From: Candidatus Nanohaloarchaea archaeon
Lineage (GTDB): Archaea; Nanohalarchaeota; Nanosalinia; Nanosalinales; Nanosalinaceae
Length of the DNA: 64,000 nucleotides
Reading direction: 5' to 3'
Assembly (NCBI GenBank): GCA_013343275.1
Contig: CP046106.1
Coordinates: forward strand, 851,887-915,886
Part shown: positions 53,195 through 61,168 of the stretch, piece after piece
Layout of the letters: each line of letters begins with the position of its first letter
Numbering within the stretch: the first letter of the stretch is position 1
The notes under the pieces: model-generated
Database searches by the model: none
What the model saw: the letters and a program-made list of their open reading frames with translations, nothing else
What the model was told of the DNA's origin: nothing
Position numbers and translations under genes: made by a program

Positions 53195-53637
53195 TATTGA
53201 TTAACACCCCGTTTTCCTTTCCATCCAATATGTTTGGATACTCTGCCAAGCTTTACATAATTCCTGTTCAACAGGTCGTCTCCTTCCTTAACGTCAACTT
53301 CCTCGTAGTCCTCAAATTCCTCTGGGACGTCAAGGTAGGTTCTGACGTTGTCAAGTGCGTCTCTTCCGGAAGGATTGCTTGGAAGCATTCCTTTAACGGT
53401 GCGCTTAAGGATCTTGTCGGGTCTCTTCGGGAAGTAAGGGCCTCTGTCTCGTGCTCCACGGTCCTTCTTCTGCTTGTAATCTGCTAGTACCTTGTCCTGG
53501 TCTCCTGAGATTACTGCGTCCTCTGATTTAACTACTCTTACAGTCTCGCCGTCCTTCGCCATGGAAGCGATCTCTGATGCGAGACGGCCTAGAATCTTTC
53601 CTTCAGCGCTGATAACTTTCATTTCTTCGTCGCTCAT
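53194..53637 (-). CDS. rpl13: 50S ribosomal protein L13 (uL13)
   Basis: A 147-residue protein with GKILGRLASEIASMAKDGET, the KSEDAVISGD segment, and PNPSG-like LPSNPSGRDALDNVRTY. It overlaps rpl18e (ATGA) upstream and rps9 (TAATG) downstream, so the three genes are translationally coupled. Confidence 0.96.
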   Translation of the reverse strand: MSDEEMKVISAEGKILGRLASEIASMAKDGETVRVVKSEDAVISGDQDKVLADYKQKKDRGARDRGPYFPKRPDKILKRTVKGMLPSNPSGRDALDNVRTYLDVPEEFEDYEEVDVKEGDDLLNRNYVKLGRVSKHIGWKGKRGVNQ

Positions 53638-53984
53638 TTTACAATTCTCACCTCTGTTCCTTCAGGGTTGTCCTCAACAAGATCACGGATGAACATGAAG
53701 TCTCCGGACTCGCTGATCTTCTTCTTAGCTCCTGTACTGGCCTGGAAAGCTGCGACATCGACATCTGTGTCAAGTCGGCCTGTTCCAAGAACCTTGCCAG
53801 GAACTACGACTGTGTCGCCGTCTTCAGCAACACGGTCGATATCAGAAATATTTACTTCTGCCCGTTTACGATTAACTTTTCCAAGATTTTCTGCTACCTG
53901 ATTCCAGATAGCGGCGTCCTGCTCCTCAAGAAACTCAATTGTCTCAAGGAGTACACTGTTTGAAGGGTCTGCGTTCTTATCCAT
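53634..53984 (-). CDS. rpl18e: 50S ribosomal protein L18e (eL18)
   Basis: A 116-residue archaeal/eukaryotic-type protein: IWNQVAENLGKVNRKRAEVN, then DTVVVPGKVLGTGRLDTDVD. It is first in the operon; GAGGTGTA (minus strand, about 10 bases upstream) is the ribosome-binding site and a leader of roughly 60 bases precedes it. Confidence 0.95.
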   Translation of the reverse strand: MDKNADPSNSVLLETIEFLEEQDAAIWNQVAENLGKVNRKRAEVNISDIDRVAEDGDTVVVPGKVLGTGRLDTDVDVAAFQASTGAKKKISESGDFMFIRDLVEDNPEGTEVRIVK

Positions 53985-54017
53985 TGTTTAATACACCTCG
54001 CGGCCTTTACCTGTACT

Positions 54018-54079
54018 CCAGCCACAAAAGCTGGCGCCACTTCTCGGTATCACAACAAACAGGAAACAAACTTTATAAA
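54018..54079 (-). promoter_or_regulatory. Promoter and leader hairpin of the ribosomal operon
   Basis: A TATA-like TTTATAAAG (complement of about 54071-54079) precedes a leader of some 60 bases, unusual in this mostly leaderless genome. The leader holds a CCAGC/GCTGG hairpin (54018-54034). Feedback binding by one of the encoded ribosomal proteins is possible but not shown. Confidence 0.45.
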
Positions 54080-54086
54080 TCAGGTT

Positions 54087-54605
54087 TCACTGTTTATTGG
54101 CTCTTGGATCAGGAACCTCCTTGAAACAGTCAACGAAGTCAATCCTGTACCGGTTGTCAAGATATTCAACCATGTTTCTACCTCCTACAGGCTGATCCAT
54201 CTGCTGGAAAACCTCACGGTAAACGCCTTCGGCCTCACGATAGTTCTCAAGGAACTCCTCCTCGTAGATACTATCTGAAACCTCGGTGTCGCCAGGCCCG
54301 GCAATACTTCTCTCAACTTCACGAGCCCTCTCAATCTCCCTGCCCAGCTCTTCAACGGCCTCAGGGATCTCAAGAGCCATAGCAGTAACAAGTTCCTCGT
54401 CAAGGCCTTCATCATCAATACCTCTGTTATCAAGATTTCTTCTATCCATGGCCTTCTGGTAGGTCGAGTTAACAAGTTCTCTGACTTCTTCGGCCTGTTC
54501 AACAAGATCTTTGCTGTAGCCTGGTTCCGGGTTTATAGTTTCGTCGCCGCTCGGTAGCTCAAGAATATCATCACTGCTCGGAAGTGCAGGAGGTTCTTCT
54601 GCCAT
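54087..54605 (-). CDS. Acidic hypothetical protein
   Basis: A 172-residue, acidic, mainly helical soluble protein (PALPSSDDILELPSGDE, LVTAMALEIPEAVEELGREI). There is one cysteine, in VDCFKEVPD near the C-terminus. It lies between the VOC gene and the ribosomal operon on the same strand with its own upstream gap. No family recognised. Confidence 0.55.
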   Translation of the reverse strand: MAEEPPALPSSDDILELPSGDETINPEPGYSKDLVEQAEEVRELVNSTYQKAMDRRNLDNRGIDDEGLDEELVTAMALEIPEAVEELGREIERAREVERSIAGPGDTEVSDSIYEEEFLENYREAEGVYREVFQQMDQPVGGRNMVEYLDNRYRIDFVDCFKEVPDPRANKQ

Positions 54606-54651
54606 AAACAGTTGTACTTGAGAATAACTGTTTTAACTCTAACGTAACACT

Positions 54652-55044
54652 CTACTTCTTCTGCTTTATCTCAACCACATAACCAAAAGGATCCTCTACG
54701 TAAACTGCAGGAGCACGGCCTTCAGAACCCAGAGGAGTGCTCTCACGTAAAACCTCGTAACCTTTCTCTCCGGCCTCAGATCTCACATCATCCACATCTC
54801 TATCCACTACAATACAGAAATGATCGAGGTTGGAGCCACTAGGCCTCTCAAAATCACCTACCGGTCTCAAATTAATCAACTGGCCGGAATCAAGCTTCAC
54901 GAAAAAAGAAGTTCTATCACCGCTACGGTAATCCTCAAGCATGAACGGGGTTAAACCCAGGAAATCACGGTAAAAACCAAGAGCCTCATCAACCCGGGAC
55001 TCAGGGATACGAATATTGATATGATCGATAAAACTGGAGGACAT
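54652..55044 (-). CDS. VOC-superfamily (glyoxalase-like) protein
   Basis: A 130-residue protein with two beta-alpha-beta-beta-beta modules: FIDHINIRIPESRVDEALGF then YRDFLGLTPF, and SNLDHFCIVVDRDVDDVRSE, ending YVEDPFGYVVEIKQKK. Candidate metal ligands are His 8, His 74 and Glu 126. The superfamily includes glyoxalase I, dioxygenases and antibiotic-binding proteins; the substrate cannot be told from sequence. Confidence 0.85.
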   Translation of the reverse strand: MSSSFIDHINIRIPESRVDEALGFYRDFLGLTPFMLEDYRSGDRTSFFVKLDSGQLINLRPVGDFERPSGSNLDHFCIVVDRDVDDVRSEAGEKGYEVLRESTPLGSEGRAPAVYVEDPFGYVVEIKQKK

Positions 55045-55125
55045 ACAGAAAAACAGTCTAACTACACTGAAATATGTTTTTGAATAAAAAGAAGAGAAGA
55101 GAGGCCTGTGAAAGGCCTCGGAAAT

Positions 55126-58100
55126 TTACTGTACTAGTTCTCCGGTGTTGGTGTTGACCTGTGCAGTTGTCTTGCCTTCGAGAGCTGTATCCTGCTCTCC
55201 GTAACTGGCCAGGTAGTCTGCTGCAGCGCTTGTGTCTTCAGCATTCCAGCCAGCGACAACCAGTGCATGATGGTTGTTGAACGCATCATTCACAAGGTCC
55301 AGCACTCCAACATCCTTGTTGTTCTCGTACTGAGTGCTGTTCCAGGTCTTACCTGCCTCAGCCAGGTCCTTGGTGAGATCGTTCACCAGTGGACCTCCAA
55401 CCAGGACAAGGTTCTGATCCTTCGAGGCTTCTGTATCCAGCTTGGCGCTGTCAGCAGGCCATCCAGTAGGAGACATAACCTCTCCATCACTGGAACCTTC
55501 ACCAACAGAACCAAAGGCCGTCAACTGCTGCCTCCGCTCATCAGGATAAACCATCGAAGCAGACGAATCACTCGAAAGCTCAACAGCTGAACCCCAGTTA
55601 GTCAAAGTGGAGTCGCCGTCTTCAGTGTCGGAAAGTGTAGGGGCTGCTCCACTGAAGGTTACCTGGTTAAGGTTTCCAGAGTTGTAGTCAACAGTAGCTG
55701 TTGCTCCATTTTCTTCTTCAACTACTGTAGAGCTACCTGTCCATCGGATCTTTGCACCGTACTCCGTATTAAGCTCGGAGTCAGTGCTGGCAAGGACAAG
55801 ATCTTCTCCTGAGTTGGCTCCTACATTACTGGAGAAGTCTGCGTCTACAGTAAATCCATATCCAGTAGTCCAGACGTTGGAGTTTCCGACCGTGATAGTC
55901 TCTTCAAACTGCTGGTAGCTGAGAGTTGCCTCATCACTACTGTCATCAAACTCTACCTTCAGAGGATAACCGTTGATATCGGTGTAGACCTCCTTATCGC
56001 CCTGTCCGTTCTCAACGATCCCAGCACCGTTACCTCCAGAAACAGTGTTGGTAATTACTACATCGGTACTGCTACTGAAGACATCGTTACCATCAACATC
56101 TCTGACAATTGCATCACCATCTGTGTAAATGCCGCTAGTAGTGTGCTTGATGTCTGATGCGAAATTGTTCAGGATTGATCCATCGAGAGTCACCTCTGAA
56201 TCGGTGGTTCTCGTGACCTCAAGGACATCGTCTCCGTGATCGAATTCTCCGCTTACCGTACCGGCATCATCTACGAAGACGAACCCAGAACTTCCCTGGC
56301 TTTTCGCTGGAGCACTGATCGTGTTCAGACCAGCAACTCCTGATGTAAGGACCTTGTCATCGTTTGTGCCATCAAGGACCCCCGTCTGAGATAGACCGTT
56401 ATTACTGCTGTCCCTAATTATCGCCTCTCCATCATCGTAACCGTTTGCATTGTCCGCGTTCACGAATCTAGTAGTGGTAGGGAATCCTGTGATGTCCGCA
56501 AGACCTGACAGGATAACTGTGTCGCCTGTATCAAGAGATCCGTCACTGGTTCTCACTATAGCTTCTCTACCGCTAGCCGTGGACCCTGGCATGTAGTTAC
56601 TGTCGTGATTGCTGTCTAACACGTTGACGTTGTCTCCAGAGGCGAAGTTCGTCAGCCCATCGGCTCCGTGGTCTTCGTCGTCCGAGGAAACAGTACCGGC
56701 AGATTCGGTTGCTGTCCAGCCAGTGAGGCGGACATCCCCTGCCGCGTTGTCACCCGTGCCGCGTGCGAGAGTACCGTCAACACTCGGCATTTCAATGTAG
56801 ACGCCGTCTTTCAGAGGTGCGGAACTCATTCCTCCTGAATTGTCTGCGTCCCAGAATCTAACTTCAGCGTTTGTTGCCGTGTTGAAAGTAGTTACGTCAC
56901 CTGTACTAGGGCCGCTCACTGAAGGGCCTGCAATCAGAACCTCTGTTCCTGTTGTTGTACCACCACCAGCCGGATCGATAACTACGTTATCTCCGTTATC
57001 TCCGTCGTAGGCGTTGTCTCCATCCCCTTTCTGGTTGTCGAATCCGATTACTGGATTAAAGCCTGTCGAGCCGGAAGGATCCAGAGTCACACCAATTGCT
57101 CCATCGCCAGACTCTGCCTGTTCTCCCTCGTTGACTCCAGATACATCTCCTCCAGAGTCGTAAATCAGTACATCGCCTGCCGATACAGCTCCACTGCCAT
57201 CGACGTCGTACCATATATCGTCGTTGTCTGCAGGATCCCAGCCATCTGTGTTCGTAGTGTCATCCTTCAATGCGAACTGACCAGGATTGTTGAACCCTGT
57301 ATTGGTGGTTGAGAAGGTTTTTACTGTCTCACCGTCGTCATTGTTCGCGGCTCCTGTTCCGATCAACTCGGCGGTTGGTAGGTTAAGCTCTATGTTACCC
57401 TGGCTACTGTCAGATGTTGCGATTACTGTAACCTGCTGTAGCCTTGTGTCGTCTGTTTCCACAGTTGCTGCGGTGTCATCTCCTCTGTCATAGATGAACT
57501 CATTGTTGTCGGAGTCGAAGTCTCCAGCAGTTCCACCGTCTACTTCATCAATAAATCCTATGTTTGTTCCACCTGCGGCTTGGAAATCTGGTGTTCCGCT
57601 GGTGATCACATCGCTGGCTGCCTCAATCACGCTGTCTCCGCTTGAGCTGATGACAACTTCTCCGTCTTCATATCCATTGCTATTGCCTGAATCATCCATG
57701 AACTTGACGCTAGAGGCGAAATCTGTGATACCAGCATCCCCAGTAAGCTCTACTACATCCGATGATTCAAGTGTGGAGTCATCTCCGTTTGGATCCCGGA
57801 TAACAGCGTCAGTGTCGTCGAAGCTCGGGCTTGAGGCCACATCCACGTAACGGGTCTTGGTGAAGTCTTGGGCGGTCTTTCCTCCTAAGTCGGCCTGATT
57901 GCTACTATCCCTCTTTCTCGTTATGGATAGGATGTCGTCCCCGTCCTCGTAAGTACCTGAGTTAGATCCACCATCGTCCACGAACATTGTTGGTGTTGAA
58001 GTACTTCCGTCATCGAACGCAAATAGTTGTGCGCTACCACTTGCTGTAACCTTGCTGATGTCGAGGCTGTGTTCGAAGTGGTTTTTGTCGGTGTATGTTA

Positions 58101-59238
58101 CTTCGTAGTCTTGGCCGAATTCGATGGTGTTGGTTGCTTTGTTCTGTAGGCCTTGGTTGGTGACTGTGAAGTAGCTGTCTGGGCCTTCGAAGCTTTCTCC
58201 TGCTTCGAGTGGTGCTACTTCGTCTTCGTCCTCTGGGTCTTCTACTGTTTTGACCTTGTTGGCGAGTGTGATTGACTGGAGTGAGTTGGTTCCTGTTGTG
58301 GAGATTCCGAGGCCGCTGACTTTGTAGCGGTCGTCCATAGGGAACTCTTCTCCGCTCTCCAGTGTAGTATCTGTGTATGTGGATTCGAGTGTGATGTCTG
58401 TCCTGTTATCTGCGTAGAAGATCACGCTTTCTGCTGATACTGTGAACTGGTCGTCGTTTCCGACTGTCAGTTCTTCTCCTTCTGCAAGGGCCTTGGTGTC
58501 AAGTACTTCCTCCTCCTTGCTGATTCTTACTGCGACTTCTGCAGGATCTGAAGTGGTTTTACCTGTTACCTCTACTGTGTACGGTCCGTGTGTGAAGCTG
58601 TCTCCTACCTCGACGCTTTGAGTCATTGAGGAGCCGAGCTCTACCTGCCCGCTCTCCACACTTGTCAACTCGTATTCCTCTCCGAGAAGTGTGATTGTAT
58701 CGTTAACTGAGAAGCCAGGACTGTACTTTACACTGTAAGTAATATCTCCTGAACTGAAATGTACCTGGGCCTCCGTCTCATTTACCTGTGAGTCAACGTT
58801 GAAGTCTGCGGATTCCGTAACAAATACATCGTTTCCATCATCGTCTTCAACTGTCTTCCTGACGAATCCTGTGTAGTCGGATGCATCGATTGATACGTCG
58901 ATACTGCTCCTGATATCTGTCTCTGTCTGCTCTCCGTTTACTGCTCCTGCTGTTCCCTCTACTGTTTCGGAGCTGAAAGCTGAATTACCCAGGCTTCCGG
59001 CAATATCGATTGCTGAAACAACATCGGCCTGTTTACCGTCGCTTCCTACTACGATACTTGCATCCAGCACACCGTTGTCATTTACAAACGGCTGAGGATA
59101 GTCTCCGAGAGTGTAGCCAGAACCGTTATCAGAGGTTTGAGCAGATACTGCTGCAGCACCGGTAAGGGTCGCACCAACCAGAAGTGCAGAACCAGCTACC
59201 GCTTTTCCATAAGACTTCAACTTCTTAATCTTCTTCAT
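55126..59238 (-). CDS. S-layer protein with an internal repeat region
   Basis: A 1370-residue surface protein. It has a signal peptide (KAVAGSALLVGATLTGAAAV), an S-layer N-domain like that of methanogens (GDYPQPFVNDNGVLDASIVV, then DVVSAIDIAGSLG), and the matching C-domain (QNLVLVGGPLVNDLTKDLA, ALVVAGWNAEDTSAAADYL). Residues about 410-1080 are inserted repeats of roughly 45-55 residues with Asp-rich loops such as FMDDSGNSNGYEDGEVVI and DVDGSGAVSAGD, likely calcium sites. ATG 59238 is chosen over an upstream TTG. The paralog at 61169 lacks the insert. Confidence 0.88.
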   Translation of the reverse strand: MKKIKKLKSYGKAVAGSALLVGATLTGAAAVSAQTSDNGSGYTLGDYPQPFVNDNGVLDASIVVGSDGKQADVVSAIDIAGSLGNSAFSSETVEGTAGAVNGEQTETDIRSSIDVSIDASDYTGFVRKTVEDDDGNDVFVTESADFNVDSQVNETEAQVHFSSGDITYSVKYSPGFSVNDTITLLGEEYELTSVESGQVELGSSMTQSVEVGDSFTHGPYTVEVTGKTTSDPAEVAVRISKEEEVLDTKALAEGEELTVGNDDQFTVSAESVIFYADNRTDITLESTYTDTTLESGEEFPMDDRYKVSGLGISTTGTNSLQSITLANKVKTVEDPEDEDEVAPLEAGESFEGPDSYFTVTNQGLQNKATNTIEFGQDYEVTYTDKNHFEHSLDISKVTASGSAQLFAFDDGSTSTPTMFVDDGGSNSGTYEDGDDILSITRKRDSSNQADLGGKTAQDFTKTRYVDVASSPSFDDTDAVIRDPNGDDSTLESSDVVELTGDAGITDFASSVKFMDDSGNSNGYEDGEVVISSSGDSVIEAASDVITSGTPDFQAAGGTNIGFIDEVDGGTAGDFDSDNNEFIYDRGDDTAATVETDDTRLQQVTVIATSDSSQGNIELNLPTAELIGTGAANNDDGETVKTFSTTNTGFNNPGQFALKDDTTNTDGWDPADNDDIWYDVDGSGAVSAGDVLIYDSGGDVSGVNEGEQAESGDGAIGVTLDPSGSTGFNPVIGFDNQKGDGDNAYDGDNGDNVVIDPAGGGTTTGTEVLIAGPSVSGPSTGDVTTFNTATNAEVRFWDADNSGGMSSAPLKDGVYIEMPSVDGTLARGTGDNAAGDVRLTGWTATESAGTVSSDDEDHGADGLTNFASGDNVNVLDSNHDSNYMPGSTASGREAIVRTSDGSLDTGDTVILSGLADITGFPTTTRFVNADNANGYDDGEAIIRDSSNNGLSQTGVLDGTNDDKVLTSGVAGLNTISAPAKSQGSSGFVFVDDAGTVSGEFDHGDDVLEVTRTTDSEVTLDGSILNNFASDIKHTTSGIYTDGDAIVRDVDGNDVFSSSTDVVITNTVSGGNGAGIVENGQGDKEVYTDINGYPLKVEFDDSSDEATLSYQQFEETITVGNSNVWTTGYGFTVDADFSSNVGANSGEDLVLASTDSELNTEYGAKIRWTGSSTVVEEENGATATVDYNSGNLNQVTFSGAAPTLSDTEDGDSTLTNWGSAVELSSDSSASMVYPDERRQQLTAFGSVGEGSSDGEVMSPTGWPADSAKLDTEASKDQNLVLVGGPLVNDLTKDLAEAGKTWNSTQYENNKDVGVLDLVNDAFNNHHALVVAGWNAEDTSAAADYLASYGEQDTALEGKTTAQVNTNTGELVQ

Positions 59239-59450
59239 TTTACAGTTACACCTGAATTTGTATAGAGATACACAGTTATTCAATACTCAGGCCTGATTAA
59301 AAAGATTCAACATACCCAAGTCGAGGGTATAACGTAGAGAATAATACGAAATACACTTTTTTGGGAAAATTACGCAGTAACTTCCTGACATCCCTGTTAT
59401 GGTAACGTAAGGCCTCTTCCATATCTACTTCCCCATTAATGGAGGCCGGA

Positions 59451-60722
59451 TTATGTTAATTCTTCCAGCTGGTAGAGGAACTTGGTGTAGGGTATGAACT
59501 CTACCTGTGTGTTTTCTATCTCCACTGTTTCTTCAAGTGAGAGGTTGACTACTACTGCTTTTTCTGGACTGTATTTTTTGATGAAGCTCCGCATTGATTT
59601 AGTAACTTTTGGTTCGCTTAGTTCTCTGTACTTTGCTTCTACAGGTAGTTCAACCTTGTTTCCTGCAGACAGAATGAAGTCGACCTCTGCTTGTGACTTT
59701 GTTCTCCAGTAATTCACGTTGAGGCCTGTGTGCTGTGTCTCTTGCTTCAGGAAGTTATGGATGAAGCCTTCGAACAGTTCTCCGAACTCGGAAGGTGTAT
59801 TCAAGTGTCCGAACCTCTGGATACTGTAGTTCCTGAGCCCTAGGTCTGAGAAGTAAACTATAGGCGATTTCGTGATTTCTTTCTTCTTATTGGTGTAGAA
59901 AGGATTGGTCTGTTCTACGATGAAGGTCTTGTCCAGGTAGTCCAGGTAGTTTCTAACAGTCGTTGATTTTACTCCGACATCTCTTGCCAGTTTTGAATTA
60001 CTGATCGGATCACCCATCTGGTCGGCAAGAACAGAGACTAGTTTGGAGTAAGCGTCCACTTTTCGGACATTCAGGAAGCTGGAAACATCTCTTTCCAGGT
60101 AACTGGAAAATATTTCGTCGATTATTCTGCGTTTTTCGCTTTCCTTCTGTTCTGTGACTACACGGGGGTAGCCGCCGTAGTTCAAGTACTTTTCCAGTAA
60201 GCGATCTGTCTCGTCTTTGTTAACTTCGAAGTATTTCTCAAGTCTTTCCTCGTACTCGTAGTCGGTCTCATAGTTGACGAACTCTTTGAAGGAGACTGGC
60301 GCTAGTTCGAAGACTCTTTTCCGTCCTGCCAGTGTTTCGTGGATGTTTTCCTTCAGTTCCAGGCTACCTGAACCTGAAACTACAAACTTGTATGGCAGGT
60401 CTCTGTCGTAAATCCCTTTCAGGAACAGCCCTGCGTTTTCTTTTCTCTGGATCTCATCAAGAAAAACGTATCCCTTCTCTTCTCCGAACTCCAGTTCAAC
60501 TCTTTCGATCAAGTCCTGCTGAGATTCAAAATGTGTCCTGTCCTCCTGTATATCCATACTGAGGAAGAGAGTATTTTCTCCGTTTTCCTTCAGTTGTGAT
60601 CTAAGCTCCTGCATCAAAGTCGTCTTACCGACCTGTCTTGCACCTACAATCAGCGAAATTTCATCTTTTTCCAGATGGTCTTCCACCTTCTCCAGCATCT
60701 CCCTTTTAATATAATCGGTCAT
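59451..60722 (-). CDS. AAA ATPase with DUF4143 domain
   Basis: A 423-residue ATPase of the archaeal AAA_14/DUF4143 family. Walker A is GARQVGKTTL (about residues 27-36), Walker B YVFLDEIQR, sensor VVSGSGSLEL. The C-terminal DUF4143 part has a winged-helix segment (KLARDVGVKSTTVRNYLDYL) and a nuclease-like core (AEVDFILSAGNKVELPVEAK). Such genes are frequent in mobile and variable regions of archaea; their role is unsettled. It lies between the two S-layer paralogs, next to a UPF0175 gene. Confidence 0.88.
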   Translation of the reverse strand: MTDYIKREMLEKVEDHLEKDEISLIVGARQVGKTTLMQELRSQLKENGENTLFLSMDIQEDRTHFESQQDLIERVELEFGEEKGYVFLDEIQRKENAGLFLKGIYDRDLPYKFVVSGSGSLELKENIHETLAGRKRVFELAPVSFKEFVNYETDYEYEERLEKYFEVNKDETDRLLEKYLNYGGYPRVVTEQKESEKRRIIDEIFSSYLERDVSSFLNVRKVDAYSKLVSVLADQMGDPISNSKLARDVGVKSTTVRNYLDYLDKTFIVEQTNPFYTNKKKEITKSPIVYFSDLGLRNYSIQRFGHLNTPSEFGELFEGFIHNFLKQETQHTGLNVNYWRTKSQAEVDFILSAGNKVELPVEAKYRELSEPKVTKSMRSFIKKYSPEKAVVVNLSLEETVEIENTQVEFIPYTKFLYQLEELT

Positions 60723-60758
60723 ACTGACTATTGCCCTAAGAAGACTTAAACATCTAAC

Positions 60759-60812
60759 GGTAATTTAGTAGGGTAAAAAGCACACCTTAATGGTAATTTA
60801 GTAGGGTAAAAA
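60759..60812. repeat. 21-bp direct repeat at the end of the UPF0175 gene
   Basis: The 21-base block that begins GGTAATTTAGTAGGG and ends in five A occurs at 60759-60779 and 60792-60812, 33 bases apart. The second copy encodes the last residues and stop of the UPF0175 gene; the first copy lies in the promoter region of the ATPase gene. This looks like a duplicated gene end left by recombination or deletion. Confidence 0.75.
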
Positions 60813-61061
60813 CAACTCTTTCCCGTACTGGAGATCCTCCTCAAGCTCTTCCTCAGTGTAATGCCTTTCAATCTCTCTATCAGCTAGAATCTCCTGAAAC
60901 CGGTCGTGAGAGACATCTGCCAGTTGACGTGCCTTACCAAAAGAAAGAGCGCCACGACTGTAAAGAGAAACCGCTAACTCAACCTTCAACTCCTTATCCT
61001 TCTCCCTATCAGGAATCCTGATAGACTCGAAAACATCCTCAGGAATATCAACGACAGACAT
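60798..61061 (-). CDS. UPF0175-family small protein (antitoxin-like)
   Basis: An 87-residue protein with the UPF0175 pattern: LKVELAVSLYSRGALSFGKA continuing RQLADVSHDRFQEIL, a helix-turn-helix-like core. The family is often found beside a toxin-like or PIN-domain gene and is regarded as antitoxin-like. Here no PIN gene is adjacent; the next gene on the strand is the DUF4143 ATPase. It ends in FLPY, inside the direct repeat. Confidence 0.8.
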   Translation of the reverse strand: MSVVDIPEDVFESIRIPDREKDKELKVELAVSLYSRGALSFGKARQLADVSHDRFQEILADREIERHYTEEELEEDLQYGKELFLPY

Positions 61062-61168
61062 ACCTTAAACAGTTAACGGAAAGTCAGCAGAAAGATACTC
61101 AGTCAAGTCAAATAAGAAAAGAAGAAAGAGAGGCCCTGATATTTAAGGCCCTCTCAAAGATGGAGAAC

